From Atrichornis clamosus (Eukaryota > Chordata > Aves > Passeriformes > Menuridae), in assembly GCA_013400975.1 (NCBI GenBank), contig WBMZ01008655.1:1-64000 (forward strand): DNA of 64,000 bases. Direction: 5' to 3'. Shown piece after piece: positions 27,401-37,231 of this stretch. The notes beneath the pieces were generated by a model. That model had not been told where the DNA came from, searched no databases, and was given only the letters and a program-made list of their open reading frames with translations. The position numbers and the translations under genes are program-made. Numbering within the stretch: position 1 is the first letter of the stretch; each line of letters opens with the position of its first letter.

Positions 27401-30400
27401 CTACATTTTAAGTCACATCAAAATACCAGAGCCCTGTTAGTGCTGCCAGTTTTACTCAGTATAGAAAGTGTGGAAAACTTTTTTAATGTATTTTTTTGCT
27501 TTTATTAGAGTAGGCACCAGAAAACCAGTCCTTGCTTAGACACCTAAAGGATGCTTAAAATATCCATTAATAATATCTCAACTTTCCTATTTTAAATCAC
27601 CATGTGTCCTCCAGGATATAACTAATCACAAGTTACCAGACTTGAAGTTAGACCATGTTTCCTTTCTTAGCTAGGCAACCAACCAAATGGTCTTGGAGTC
27701 CTGGGTTTGCCTAAAGCATCAGGAACATGACGCAGTCTCCTTAGTTTGTCTGGCGAGTCTTGTGGCAGGTATTGACATTTAACAGCAGGGCTGTTGTCAG
27801 CTTTAGCTTTCAACTTTTAAAAGGTCAGGTTGATATTGTAAAATACATTATGCAAGTGTGCAACAAAAAGCATCTGCCTGTCTTTAAAGTTTGTATTTTT
27901 CAAATTAGCTAGGTCAAGACCATTTGTTAGTGCTGTTAGGTACGCAGAAGGTGGAGACTGGAACAAAAGGTTACCACCCTCACTAGAAAGTGAGTGGAAA
28001 TAATGTGTTTACCACTGGCCGATGGGAAGGAAAGATCATATGTCACAGTTTTTCCTCTCATCCTGCATTTTGTAATTTTCTATTTGTCAAAATTCAGAGC
28101 AATAGTCTTGCAAACACTCACTCAATAATGCACATCATCAGACTTTTCATTTAGTGACAATCAGCCATTGTCCAAGAATGAGATAGCAGGCTAGCCAGTG
28201 CCTGCTAAGCAAAGAAAAGATGTGTTTAGGAAGTGAGGTGCTTTGAATAGTGCTCAGGTGTTTCTAAACTTTTAGGTGTGCAGGACAGACCACGTGGGCA
28301 GATGGCCACAGTGCAAATACTGTGGCAATAACTTAAGCTGCAGATACAGTCAGTGCGGGGTGTGTTGGTGCAGACCCACAGCTGCCCATGTCTCCTGTGT
28401 CAGGCCCATGGTGCCTGGCCCTGCCACAGAGAAATGGCTGAGGAAGCAAATGACAGAGCAAGCATTGCACTGGGTTGAGCTGGTGAGCACTCCTGTGCTC
28501 CCATGAGCCTGAGGCCACTCCTCGTGGTGCTGCAGGAGAAGAGCAGCAGAGAACTGCCAGTGAATTAGCAGTGAAGTGTCTACACAGCCATGCTTCTCTC
28601 CTCCCAGTACCTCCACAGAGGGAAGTGGGATCTGGCACAAGATCCCTTTTCAAAAGGGAATTGGCTTAAGACTTTTGTAATCTTCTCTGTTTAAGCTGAG
28701 AGAGTTCTGTCAGAATTTGCGAAGTGGAGAGAAACACCTAGTGATAGGAAAAAATAAATGGGGAAAAACAGAAGCATTGGATAGAGGTGAGGGTGGGGGG
28801 AAGTAAAAGAACATCCAGTTTCCATTCCTTTCAAAGGCCAGAGATAAATTCCCATCTGTCTTTTGTTGCTGTGTCTCCCTTTCTCACTGTTATTTTTCCT
28901 CATCTCTTCCCTGCTAGCAGCAGTGACAACTTTGAAATAACTTTAAAAAGGATTATGTAAATAATTCCTTCTGTTTTGCTTGAACTGTACATTAAAGAAA
29001 AACCAGTTCCCCAGTGTCACTGCTAAGTGGATTACTGACACATTATTACTTTGCTGGATATATTAGCTGGGGACAAATAAAAAAATAATTTAAATTTTCT
29101 TAATACTATGATTTTTTTTTTTCTGGTTGTGAAGTCTTATTTTCAAAGCAATAGAATAATTTTAGGATGTCTACATTCTAATTGAGTTGCCCTATAAGAG
29201 ATGCTTTACAGTTGTTGTCCATCTTCTCTTTCAGTTATCTTTCCAGACATTGCAACTCTCTGTAGAGGCAAAAATTGACACATACAGACCTGAGTTATTT
29301 ATACTTGGAGAGAATACCCTAACTGTAAGTGATAGATATTTTTTCAGCTTCTCTATCTTTGACTGTATTAAAGTGACAGTATTTAATTTTCACTGTACTT
29401 TAGGAGGACATAGCAATTTGATTATGTTGAACTAATATATCCTTTTGACTATATACAGCTCCCTTAAGTTATTAAAATGTTTTCATTTCAGTCCACTGCT
29501 ATATAAACCAGACATAGTTAAGACCTGTAGGTCTCAGATAAATTGTAAAACCATTAGAAAAACTCAGTTAGAATCTTCTGAAATTCATACAGCTTCCTGT
29601 TCATGAAAAGATCAAAATTTGGACGTCTTTCTGCAATGGAATTAATTGTTGTAGATAAATGAGCTCTGGGAAACATATTTGCAAATCTGATTTATAGTCT
29701 TACTTACTTCTATAAGCATATGTGGTTTGATGTTTCTAGAAAAATGTTTGGCAAAGGTCTCCAGAAAATAATCTCATTTGTAAAGGAACGTGGAATATTT
29801 TTAGCATTTGGAATGGCTGTAATATGGACAATGTGGACACAGCTAATCTCAAGAGAAATCTCCAAACCACTGCTTTATTAGCACAGAATTCTTCTCCCAA
29901 GCTTTCCATCTGCTATATATAAACATAAAAACCATTTGAAGAATACAGTAGCACTGTGGTACTGTTGTAATAAAAGAGGATACCTTATTCTCTTGATCTG
30001 TCGTGAGAGGAATGCCCTTCCACTTGCAGTACTAAATTCAGATTTATTTTTACAGGATTTAATAGCCTGTTTTACCCATAAAATAACCAAGGCCTTTAAA
30101 CATCAAAACACAAATCAGTAAATGAGCCAAATATATGTATGAATGTGCAGGATAATCCATTCACAGCCAATGAAGAATTCAACTAAACACGTACAAAGGC
30201 AGTTGCGGGTTGATCTATCTCACTGTGGTGATAAGACCATAATCCAGTACCATTTTTAATCATTGGTTTCTCATGGATCACTCAATTTCTTGTGAAGAAC
30301 CTCTAAATAAACCCTATTGTAATCAGGAAAACCTCCAGTACCTGAAAAGGAAATATGTATGGAAATATATTCTGGAAATAGTATCATGTTTTCCTGGAAA

Positions 30401-33400
30401 AATTACATGCCAGTATTTGAAGTGTTCTGAGTGCATCAGCTTTGTGGCATGGTATTATTTAAGTTAGGAGATTGAACTCATTACTACACAATGCAAATAT
30501 TCCAGGTAACTGCACAGGCATTTTAGGTAGCTCATAAACTATGTATTACTAAGTTTTTTCCCACATTTGGAACATTGCACTGCCAAATCTACATTACCAG
30601 CAGCTCTGCTGGCAATTTCAGGAGAACTAGGATTTAATTATTCAAATTATAGTTGACAAATAAGTTAATTCCTCAGCCAGCCATTGACACATATGCAGCT
30701 GGGACTTTTACATCTTTGAGGCAGTGGCTGAACAGATCCTGAAAATTATCCACAGGGTTCCTAAGAAACCTGGTGGCTTTTCGTGACTTACAGCCTGATC
30801 CTTACTCAACAGCCTCTTGCCCTGTGAGAAGTCTTGGTAAATATGCTGTGTTGTGGAGGTACATTCTCCCTAGGGCAGACAGTTTGACACTTCAGTGATG
30901 GTGTCAGCACCCAGCACTGCAGGTAATTCTTGTCCAGCCAACGGGGATACCCAATCTGCCCTTCACACATCCTTGGGAACACAACAGTGCAGAAGCAACC
31001 TGAGCTTATTTCCCTACTTTACCCTTTTAATTTAGATGAACATGGTAGGATTCATCCAACTTAGTATGTACATTAGTCATCCACATTACAGTTAGCCATT
31101 CTATAAACCCTCATTCATAGAAAGGACAGGTATTTCTGACGTGCAGTTCATCTCATCTTAAAGAGCATCCTGCAAATAACTAGGGTGAATTAGGCCCTAA
31201 AAAAGCCAATCTTCCTTTGGAAATGAAGAAACCATGCTGTAGATATAACACTAGATGAAGCAAATCCCAGTCATGGTGTCTTACTGACTACAGTTTAACT
31301 TCAGGAAAGATAATTTGTTCTTAGGCATCAATTTTCCTTTCCAACAGTACCACTTCACTGTTAATCTAATGGAGAAAGCATTACTAGGCAAACTGCACAT
31401 ATGAAATTGGCATTTTACATTGGATGAGCTGGGTTGTTGTTGAGCCAAATAAACGAATATTACCTTGTGATGCTATGTGGGGAAGCTGCTTAGGTATTTT
31501 TACGTAAAAGCTTTCAGATTTTTTCCAAGTTGGAAAGGACTGCCAGCTGGAGGACAGAATGTTAACCTGCTAGAATCATCATTATGGCCGTTTAGTTAGA
31601 AAATATACAAAGCCATCCTGCCTCAGTGAAATGAATACACATAGCCACACCTAGCACAACACTGGAGCCTTCAGCAGAAATTGCTTAAATCACTGAGATG
31701 TCAGTCCAGTGCAAGTTTCCCAGAAATCTTAAGATTAAATTACACCAGACAAATGCACCGAACAAGCAACCCTGAGAAAGTAAATCAGTGTGACTTGTTT
31801 AATCATGTTTCAGGAAGGAAAAAACCTTCAGCTAAATGCATGTCATTCCAAGATTAAATCCAAAGATTTGACAGATCATAAATATTACAGCAATGTCTCC
31901 CTGAGTAACTGTTATATGTAATTATATATTTAGTAATACCTAATCCAACTAGATAGGGTATCACCTGGAAACTAGCTTCCAGACACCATATGCTCTTCTG
32001 GGAGCTCTCTGGTACTGCTTATGTTTCTGGAAACGTAGGTGTGCTGGAAGTTCTCCTGTTTGACCCATACATCTTGCAGCAAATTCATGCAGTTGACCCA
32101 GGAGAACACAGATTTACACAAGAAGATCTATCAAGTTGTTAGTGGTTTCACAGAAGGTAGGAACAGCAGGCAAAGGAGACAGAGGTATCTACCCAGCAGA
32201 AGGGTTGAAATTTCAGCAGATGGATGGTGTCTGGCCTCAGTGATTAGTACTGCCTCCTACAGCTGCTCACCACAGATAATGGGGTCTGACAACACTGAGT
32301 GGAAAGCAGTTCTTCTCCAGCAGAAGTCTGATTTTGGGGCTGTACACCAGGCTATTCCCTGCCTTCACATAAACAGGACTGGTTTATGCAGCGATGGTGT
32401 GTGGGGCCTCCGGAAGGCCTCCTGTTAATGGAGAGGCAGAAAGCCGGCAGGGAGAGATTGGTTCTCTGCCTGTTATGCATGGCCAAGAGTATGCAGACCC
32501 CTAATCCTTAGCTGGCACTGCTGTGTGCCGTGGTTGTGCAACCAGGCACCCATGGACACCAGTGAAAGGGCTGTAATTGCTTAGTAAGTTCCAGTCATTG
32601 ATCCTGGAATGTGTGCAGTCCAGCCATTCGTGATCTTTGGTTTACAAATCCTACTTTAGTTGCAGTGAACATTAACCCCTAATATACAATCTCTCTGCTT
32701 TCAGATCCCAGTTACAATAATGAAGCCAGATGAGAAAGCTGAGGTACCAGTAGGTGTTGTGATTGGCAGTATATTGGCTGGACTCCTCTTGCTGTTAGTA
32801 TTGGTTGCTGTTTTGTGGAAAGTAAGTAGGTATTTATATTCTTAAAACCAGAAAGGGATAAATACATTTGGGCTATTTTCTTTGGAATCTGTCTTTTCTG
32901 GTGTGAAACAAAACCACACATGCAGTTTGGTGGTGTGAAATATACTGCATTGGCATTACACCCTTGATGTATTTTAGAAGAGTTTATGGAATGGGTTCTC
33001 ATAGAAACTGGTAACATAAAGCCTCCTTCCATAATACACCAGCTGGGCTCTGAACACCCATGATATTCCCAGTGGACAAGGGTGGGGATTACAAGCAAGA
33101 TGGGAGAGGATATATACTGAACAGACAAAAGAACGGAGGAAGAACAAACAGAGGAAGAACAAGGGCAAAAAGTAATTTACAAAGGATAACTAGATAAAGG
33201 GGAGAGGGAAGTTTTTCGTTGTGCCAGGGCATTGGTGTTTGAAGGGCTCTTTGGCACACCAAGGCTTCATGGAAATGTCTTTATCTTGGCAGGGAGAAAA
33301 CTGGATAATCACACTGCTGTTCTAGCATTTAGTTGCACCAGGCAGGAGTTTAGGGCCCAAATCTTTTCATTTTAGAGGCAGGAATTGTTTACAAATCAAA

Positions 33401-33604
33401 CTCTGTAGTGTGTGCACGCACACTACATGTCTACCATCACAGTATTTAGTTTAGCTGAGAAATGAACTATCAATGACTGACTGCAATGTGGTGTCACTTT
33501 AATACTTCTTACAGCTTGGCTTCTTCAAGAGACAGTATGAGAAAATGACACAGGATATAGAAGATGTGGATGAAATTGCAGAACTCACAAAGGACAAAGA
33601 CTGA
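327..33604 (+). CDS. ITGA2: Integrin alpha-2 (collagen receptor subunit), 5'-partial, 26 exons
   Basis: Type I membrane adhesion receptor subunit; with integrin beta-1 it forms alpha2beta1, which binds collagens and laminins at the cell surface (family knowledge). The 26 coding exons, listed separately, match human ITGA2 from about residue 130 to the end. Junction phases all agree and the sum is 3165 nt, or 1054 aa against about 1052 for the human stretch. Order: end of propeller blade 2; inserted I domain with MIDAS DESNS, the Thr of GGDLTNTF and the Asp of VVVTDGES; the collagen-specific alphaC helix (GYLIRHELDTKN); the internal-ligand Glu of IFSIEG; propeller blades with three DxDxD-type calcium loops; thigh, calf-1 and calf-2; a transmembrane helix; and the tail with GFFKR. 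The first four exons (signal peptide, blade 1) are not in the window. The I domain and the MOCS2 neighbour make this alpha-2 rather than alpha-1. All introns are GT-AG except one GC-AG. Confidence 0.97.
823..950 (+). CDS. ITGA2: ITGA2 exon: start of I domain, MIDAS
   Basis: Encodes VIDVVVVCDESNSIYPWDAV. DESNS is the DxSxS metal-ion-dependent adhesion site. Phase 1 in, phase 0 out, donor GTAAGT. Confidence 0.95.
2053..2201 (+). CDS. ITGA2: ITGA2 exon: I domain
   Basis: Encodes VGLIQYANDPRVVFNLNTY and GGDLTNTF, whose first Thr is the second MIDAS ligand. Ends two bases into an Arg codon, donor GTGAGA. Confidence 0.95.
3278..3428 (+). CDS. ITGA2: ITGA2 exon: I domain
   Basis: Encodes QYAFSPESGG and KVMVVVTDGESHDG; the Asp of VTDGES is the third MIDAS residue. 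Phase 0 out, donor GTAAGT. Confidence 0.95.
3855..4020 (+). CDS. ITGA2: ITGA2 exon: I-domain alphaC and alpha7 helices
   Basis: VLGYLIRHELDTKNLIKEIK is the alphaC helix found only in collagen-binding alpha subunits. GERIFSIEG carries the Glu that acts as the internal ligand for the beta-subunit I-like domain. Phase 1 out. Confidence 0.95.
5270..5343 (+). CDS. ITGA2: ITGA2 exon: return to propeller
   Basis: Short 74-nt exon encoding FQMEMSQVGFSAYYSQKK, the strand linking the I domain back into blade 3. Phase 0 out, donor GTATGT. Confidence 0.93.
6702..6840 (+). CDS. ITGA2: ITGA2 exon: propeller blade
   Basis: Encodes DVLLLGAVGAYDWSGTVV, an FG-GAP type strand, and ends at DRNHSSYLG with a possible N-glycosylation site (NHS). 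Phase 1 out. Confidence 0.95.
7080..7596 (-). mobile_element. Solo LTR of an avian endogenous retrovirus, intronic
   Basis: Read on the minus strand it starts TGCTGGTTTTGGCTGG and ends GGGGTTAAACCACAGCA, the ends of an LTR family common in bird genomes. It is the inverted relative of the copy at 37.2 kb, with an internal gap of roughly 60 bases relative to that copy. No gag/pol/env sequence flanks it, so it is a solo LTR. I see no clear target-site duplication. It lies in the ITGA2 intron between 6840 and 9369, opposite to transcription. Confidence 0.8.
9369..9514 (+). CDS. ITGA2: ITGA2 exon with GC splice donor
   Basis: Encodes YSVAVLSTMSSVYFVAGAPR and ends at QSQRGEQ. The donor reads CAG|GCAAGT, so the following intron is GC-AG. 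The reading frame into IGSYFGS of the next exon confirms the junction. Confidence 0.94.
10241..10384 (+). CDS. ITGA2: ITGA2 exon: propeller calcium loop
   Basis: IGSYFGSVVCSVDVNRDSVT: DVNRDSVTD is a DxDxD-type calcium-binding loop, followed by VLLVGAPMF and KKEEGRVY. Phase 0 at both ends. Confidence 0.95.
12258..12461 (+). CDS. ITGA2: ITGA2 exon: propeller calcium loop
   Basis: 68 codons. ARFGSAIAALADIDLDGFND has the calcium loop DIDLDGFND, then VVIGAPLENQNSGAIYIYNG. Closest exon to the mammalian sequence. Confidence 0.96.
13243..13379 (+). CDS. ITGA2: ITGA2 exon: propeller calcium loop
   Basis: ILGSDSAFGQQLQFFGRSVD then DLDDDDITDVSVG, the third calcium loop. Splits the Trp codon TG|G. Donor GTTGGT is weak but forced by the frame. 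Confidence 0.94.
14818..14957 (+). CDS. ITGA2: ITGA2 exon: thigh domain start
   Basis: Encodes SRGIANVSIIASFKPEKISL and TFRPAKKNNQV, the propeller-thigh transition. Phase 1 out, donor GTAAGA. Confidence 0.94.
15885..16036 (+). CDS. ITGA2: ITGA2 exon: thigh
   Basis: Encodes IKYNATLDADLQSSRVTSRG and LFKENNERYMQRD, close to human. Phase 0 out, donor GTGAGT. Confidence 0.95.
16228..16320 (-). mobile_element. Old CR1-like LINE fragment
   Basis: The stretch beginning GGCTAGAAAGGACAG and continuing through GTGTAACATAGAGCC resembles the 3' end of ancient amniote CR1 copies in reverse orientation. Heavily diverged; boundaries approximate. Confidence 0.45.
17090..17200 (+). CDS. ITGA2: ITGA2 exon: thigh
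   Basis: 37 codons, EPSDAVNSLSLRIDMGLANP and onward. Phase 0 at both ends. Confidence 0.94.
17371..17396. repeat. Short imperfect (CA)n microsatellite
   Basis: Run of CA dinucleotides interrupted by a TG, inside an ITGA2 intron. Confidence 0.7.
17783..17865 (+). CDS. ITGA2: ITGA2 exon: thigh/genu region
   Basis: IPFVKDCGEDELCICDLVLN, the conserved DCGxDxxC segment near the genu. Ends two bases into a Gly codon. Confidence 0.94.
18687..18828 (+). CDS. ITGA2: ITGA2 exon: calf-1
   Basis: FIVSSKNRRLTFTVKLRNKK and AFSDNLFFASSSLP. Phase 0 out, donor GTGCGT. Confidence 0.94.
20454..20546 (+). CDS. ITGA2: ITGA2 exon: calf-1
   Basis: 31 codons, SDGTEVSCQTGTAQSTVICQ then ISYPVFRTGQQ. Diverges more from human than the I domain does. 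Confidence 0.93.
21582..21658 (+). CDS. ITGA2: ITGA2 exon: calf-1
   Basis: VSFDISFDFNLKNLQNMAVL. Followed by a short intron of only 98 bases. Confidence 0.94.
21757..21840 (+). CDS. ITGA2: ITGA2 exon: calf-1/calf-2
   Basis: ESKEQQELDNKVTLSIPLRY then DAEIHFT. Two bases of an Arg codon at the 3' end. Confidence 0.94.
21841..24966. other. ITGA2: 3.1-kb ITGA2 intron
   Basis: Contains a purine-rich A/G run near 22270-22290 and otherwise unique sequence. A long minus-strand open frame (23686-24234) lacks an ATG start near its 5' end and resembles no family I know. No exon or repeat is supported here. Confidence 0.6.
24967..25069 (+). CDS. ITGA2: ITGA2 exon: calf-2
   Basis: ANINFYEVYSGHNIPSTVNN and FEDIGPTFNFSVK. 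Phase 0 out, donor GTCAGT. Confidence 0.94.
25873..25983 (+). CDS. ITGA2: ITGA2 exon: calf-2
   Basis: VTTGSIPVKMASVTINLPEL and KDNPLIYLTAVTTDQ, 37 codons, phase 0 at both ends. Confidence 0.94.
26493..26597 (+). CDS. ITGA2: ITGA2 exon: calf-2
   Basis: ARGVTCEAQINPLQIGKTPY through NFRASKEL, 35 codons. Donor GTAAGT. Confidence 0.93.
26897..27010 (+). CDS. ITGA2: ITGA2 exon: calf-2
   Basis: NCKNVKCSTITCKLEDIRLK and GEYFVNVSTQIWNGTFAA, with the conserved cysteine trio and an NGT glycosylation site. Confidence 0.95.
27148..27222 (+). other. ITGA2: Possible alternative terminal exon of ITGA2
   Basis: A strong pyrimidine tract and AG end at 27147, only 137 bases after the donor of the 26897-27010 exon. 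Splicing there keeps frame and adds 24 codons (IENFNLKVVRLP...) before TAA. The product would lack the membrane helix. Sequence plausibility only; it may be chance. Confidence 0.2.
27223..29234. other. ITGA2: Rest of 2.2-kb ITGA2 intron
   Basis: No exon recognised. The stretch 28260-28660 is relatively GC-rich with overlapping open frames on both strands, but these show no family resemblance and look like composition effects. Confidence 0.5.
29235..29324 (+). CDS. ITGA2: ITGA2 exon: calf-2 end
   Basis: LSFQTLQLSVEAKIDTYRPE then LFILGENTLT, 30 codons; matches the last extracellular strands. Confidence 0.93.
29325..32704. other. ITGA2: 3.4-kb ITGA2 intron, largest between coding exons
   Basis: Unique AT-rich sequence. 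A 129-codon open frame at 32039-32428 has no recognisable domain and no suitable splice context that I could confirm. Confidence 0.6.
32705..32821 (+). CDS. ITGA2: ITGA2 exon: transmembrane helix
   Basis: IPVTIMKPDEKAEVPVG, then a hydrophobic run GSILAGLLLLLVLVAVLW: a single membrane-spanning segment. Phase 0 out. Confidence 0.96.
33515..33604 (+). CDS. ITGA2: ITGA2 last coding exon: cytoplasmic tail
   Basis: LGFFKRQYEKMTQDIEDVDE then IAELTKDKD and TGA. GFFKR is the membrane-proximal clasp shared by alpha integrins. The distal tail differs from mammals and is two residues longer than human. Confidence 0.96.
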   Translation, partial: LGFFKRQYEKMTQDIEDVDEIAELTKDKD

Positions 33605-33880
33605 AGAAGATGAGTTACGGGGATAAAGATACCTGAGCCACCAACAGTAGTTTTTATCAGTCAGTTCTTCAGCTGGAGTGCCTTAAAGCTTAGTAACATT
33701 TAAACATTTTTAATGAAAGTGTCTTTATAGATGAAAATATTTTACAGATTCTACTCTATTATAAGAGTAACTGCAGGACAGTTTGGTTTTTTCAAAAATG
33801 ATTTATAGTGCCTTTTCTTGTAAATTTTTGCCTTTCAATCAAACTTAACCCTTAGAACTGGCAGGTCCGGGGTATACAGT

Positions 33881-33886
33881 AATAAA
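33881..33886 (+). terminator. ITGA2: Proximal polyadenylation signal AATAAA for ITGA2
   Basis: Canonical hexamer 277 bases after the stop codon; would give a short-3'UTR transcript. Confidence 0.4.
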
Positions 33887-36504
33887 CTGTGCCAGCGACC
33901 CTTCTCTTGATCCACTGCAGAGTGAAACAGAACAATTTATTTCAGATTATTGTGGAACAGCATCAGTTAGTAATTCAGTTGACAAGTACCATATGTGTAA
34001 AGGACATTTTCTATTAAGTTGATGATGAATGTGTGGTGAATACTGCTTCCAGACTGGGAGAAGAAAAGTCAGTTTTTCATTGACTAGCTCCATCCTTATT
34101 GTTTTAGAAAAATAATTTACACCAGCAAACCTTTGTTTTAACTAATCTATAAACTGGGAACTGTGTATGAAGATGTCTGTCTGAGTGCTACAGGACAACT
34201 GGTTGGGCAAAGTCTTCCAAAAGTTCACCACATTTCTTGCACTAAGGTCACAACTAAATTACTGAAGGATATTGTATTGGGGAAATACTGCCAAATGGTA
34301 TGTATAACTGTTTCCTGCATCTTTTCTCCCTGAGAAGAAAATATGAATTTCATAATCACTTGCAGCACGTTCTCTGCAGTGTTACTATTGGTTTTCAGAT
34401 TTCATCTTGAGAAGCACTACCACTACTGTTACGCTGGCCTTTACGCTCTCGGTCCCTCCGATATCAGTTTGGCTTTTGACGTAAATACGAAAGACAGTCA
34501 AGACCTTGCCATTAATTCTGTCCTGAAAAATTCTGCAAGACTAAGAGCATAAAGTGAACTAAAGGGGATAGCTGACTGAGGAATTACGCACGTTACAAAA
34601 GGGGATAGTGAAGATCTAAGCTCTGTAAAATGTTTACTGCACTTACTTCTTTAGCATCTCAGTGCCCTCCAGGAGACCAAAGTTCAGAACAACCTCCTTA
34701 CCTGCCACATTTTATTTGGTCCCTCCTATTAATGTCTTGATGAAGTTAACTTATGTTTTATACAGTGAAGTACTGTAGTGCTCTGGAATGGGCTCTAAGC
34801 ACAATACTTGGGTGACTTTCTGTTGGTTACACACCTCAAGTTTATCACAGGCTGTTACGCTGCCTGGTTATAATCAAAGATCATTCTTATAAGATCAGTC
34901 CTATAAAGGCCCATGCTGTAAGACTGGTAACAGTCAGGAGAACTGGCCTTTTGGCTGCCTTTGTCTCTCATGGCTGGCAGTTACACTTACAGTCGACTGT
35001 GAGAGAAGATGTATTTTTCTTATGTATGCTGCCATACAAGGAGATTTGTTTCCAACTTGAGGTGATTTACTTGAAGAGTAAAAACATGCAAATGTGCCTG
35101 ATTGAGACCACGAAGTCATGTTTTCGTTCCCCAAAAGCTATATTGTAATTATGCTTAGGCACTTTTTTTCTCATTATTTTCTCATTTCCCTCACATTATT
35201 TTCTGAGGGACTAAACTTGAGTACATTTGAAAGTTTTACTCAGTTTTTTTTTAATAGGTAATCAGTCAAAAGCCAACCATCTCTTTGGCAAATAAGAGCT
35301 TCATTTGCAGCAACAGCTGGATTGTGCTCAGTGTAGTTTTATATGTGTTTTGAATTTCTTTTTTGTCTATGAAATGTTATGTTTTGGGGTGGCTTGTTTT
35401 TTTTTTTTAACATTCTGAAAAACAATTCAGATTCTTATCTCAATTGTCAAACAAGATTCTTGCCATCAGCTGAGTCTGTGACCAAAACAATTATTTTTAA
35501 AGCGGAAAAAAAAAATAGCAATTGCATAAATCTAAAGAATAAGCTCCTGACTTGTAATATAAACCTTGAGGGCAAATGCTCTCAAGGTGAAGATAAAAAA
35601 TTTGTCTGCCTCAATTCTTATATAAACTTACACTGAAAAAAAATAATCCCTGCAGCCATATATGTGGGAAGCTTCTACATAATCAGGGTCATGCACTCCA
35701 GAGGGCACATTTCACAACGCACCAGATGGCAGAACCTTCAATTTCTGGTGCTGCCTGCAAGGGAAGTGCAGGCATTCACCCAGATTTCCTTCTTCTGCCT
35801 TCGGTGGAATGTACAGGTCAATATCCAACATGCAACTTCTTTGGGGATTTAACAGTTTATCAATCAGGTAGCAATGATTCAATTCACTAGTCTTCACTGG
35901 TATTTTGATGTGGACAACAGGATTTTCCCTCCCAACCTGGACACAATATTTTTTTTTCCAAAATAAAGGGGAGGCATAGCAATGGATAAGGTTTTTGTAT
36001 CCTAGCCACTTCAAGTTACTAGTTTAGTTTTCTTGTACAATTAATACTTAAATGGCTAATTCAGTTTTTGTAATGGGTGAGTCTATTGCACTTTTAAGTT
36101 GGCACAGCCGCAAATAATACTGGAAATATTATGTATATTTTGTATTGTGTGCAAGGTTTTTTTTTTTTTTAAGTTTACTTTTTCTAAACAGCATGTTTTA
36201 AATATTCTGAAATTTTGAGCTTCAGCATGTGCTTCTGTTTGTGCTTGCAGCAAGAAAAGTCAGCAATACCTTCAGCAAAACTCAAGTTATATCTGATTCT
36301 GGTCTTGAAATCTAGCTGCTGATTTCCTGAAGTACTAGAATCAAGTCCAAAATCAGAGTTGTTTCCATATGAGCCTATGTATAAATTTGGGATGTACAAG
36401 AGAGTTTATAATAAAATTGACTTTAAAAGCAAGGATGTAAGCTCTAAGGGAGCAGAGACTGTATCACTGTGGTGCCTGTCTGAGGGCCTTAACAGCATTG
36501 CTGC

Positions 36505-36510
36505 AATAAA
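36505..36510 (+). terminator. ITGA2: Distal polyadenylation signal AATAAA for ITGA2
   Basis: Canonical hexamer (GCAATAAAAC context), with a T-rich stretch about 35 bases later. A second hexamer sits 95 bases upstream at 36410-36415. Confidence 0.4.
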
Positions 36511-37231
36511 ACCCAAGACTACTGCTGAATGCAGACTCATTTATTTTTAAACAGCAACCTAAAGAGCAGCAATGCTACTGAAAAAGCAGTGCATAAAATG
36601 GAGCCAAATATGTCTTTGTTCCAGTAGCACACAGTGAGAATCCTAAGGGAATGACTCTGCTAGATATACAACGAAAGTGCACTTGAAGTCTTGTAGATCA
36701 TAGAGAGGAGTATAACACTACAAGTAAGCCATATTGTAGTGTAACTCAGTTCACATTACTGCAAACCATTTGGAAAGCTCTACCTGAATAGATGATGTTA
36801 AAACATTACCATGGCCAGGCCTTCCTATAAACACAGGGTTATCATCACTGGCATCTAAAATTACACCACATTCTGCCAGTCTCTGCACGTCTGGCTCTAG
36901 TTACACCCCACGGTATGTTGGAAAGGCTGAATTCAACATTTCAGCAGGAACAATGTGGCAAAGGAAGAGAAGGAGAAATGTAGTTATGAATAGAAAAACA
37001 ATAGGAAGACAGTATGTCAGAAACTACCACTCAAAAACTACCTGCTTTCACAGAGCTTTTACTTCCACTTTCAGCTCCTCCATACTTTTAACAGTGGTAC
37101 ATAAACATTCAGGTAGACTACCAATTTTAACACTTCCATAATAACAGATGGAGCTAATCTTAAGGCACAAAACTCCATCTTTCACCAAGTCTCAGCGTTT
37201 TGCAGAATCCTTATATACTGACTTATGTATG

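Larger units (their letters stand above)
33605..36530 (+). other. ITGA2: ITGA2 3' untranslated region (estimated extent)
   Basis: Sequence after the ITGA2 stop. Candidate AATAAA signals lie at 33881-33886 (short form), 36410-36415 and 36505-36510 (long form). Human ITGA2 has a multi-kilobase 3'UTR, which favours the distal sites. The end point is inferred, not seen. Confidence 0.5.

Noticed and set aside
28276..28653. Overlapping open frames on both strands in a GC-richer part of an intron
   Set aside because: Cys/His-rich look suggested a zinc finger, but spacing fits no known finger type and the frames are mutually antisense composition effects.
32039..32428. 129-codon plus-strand open frame inside an ITGA2 intron
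   Set aside because: No homology, no frame-compatible splice sites confirmed, and it does not match any known integrin segment.
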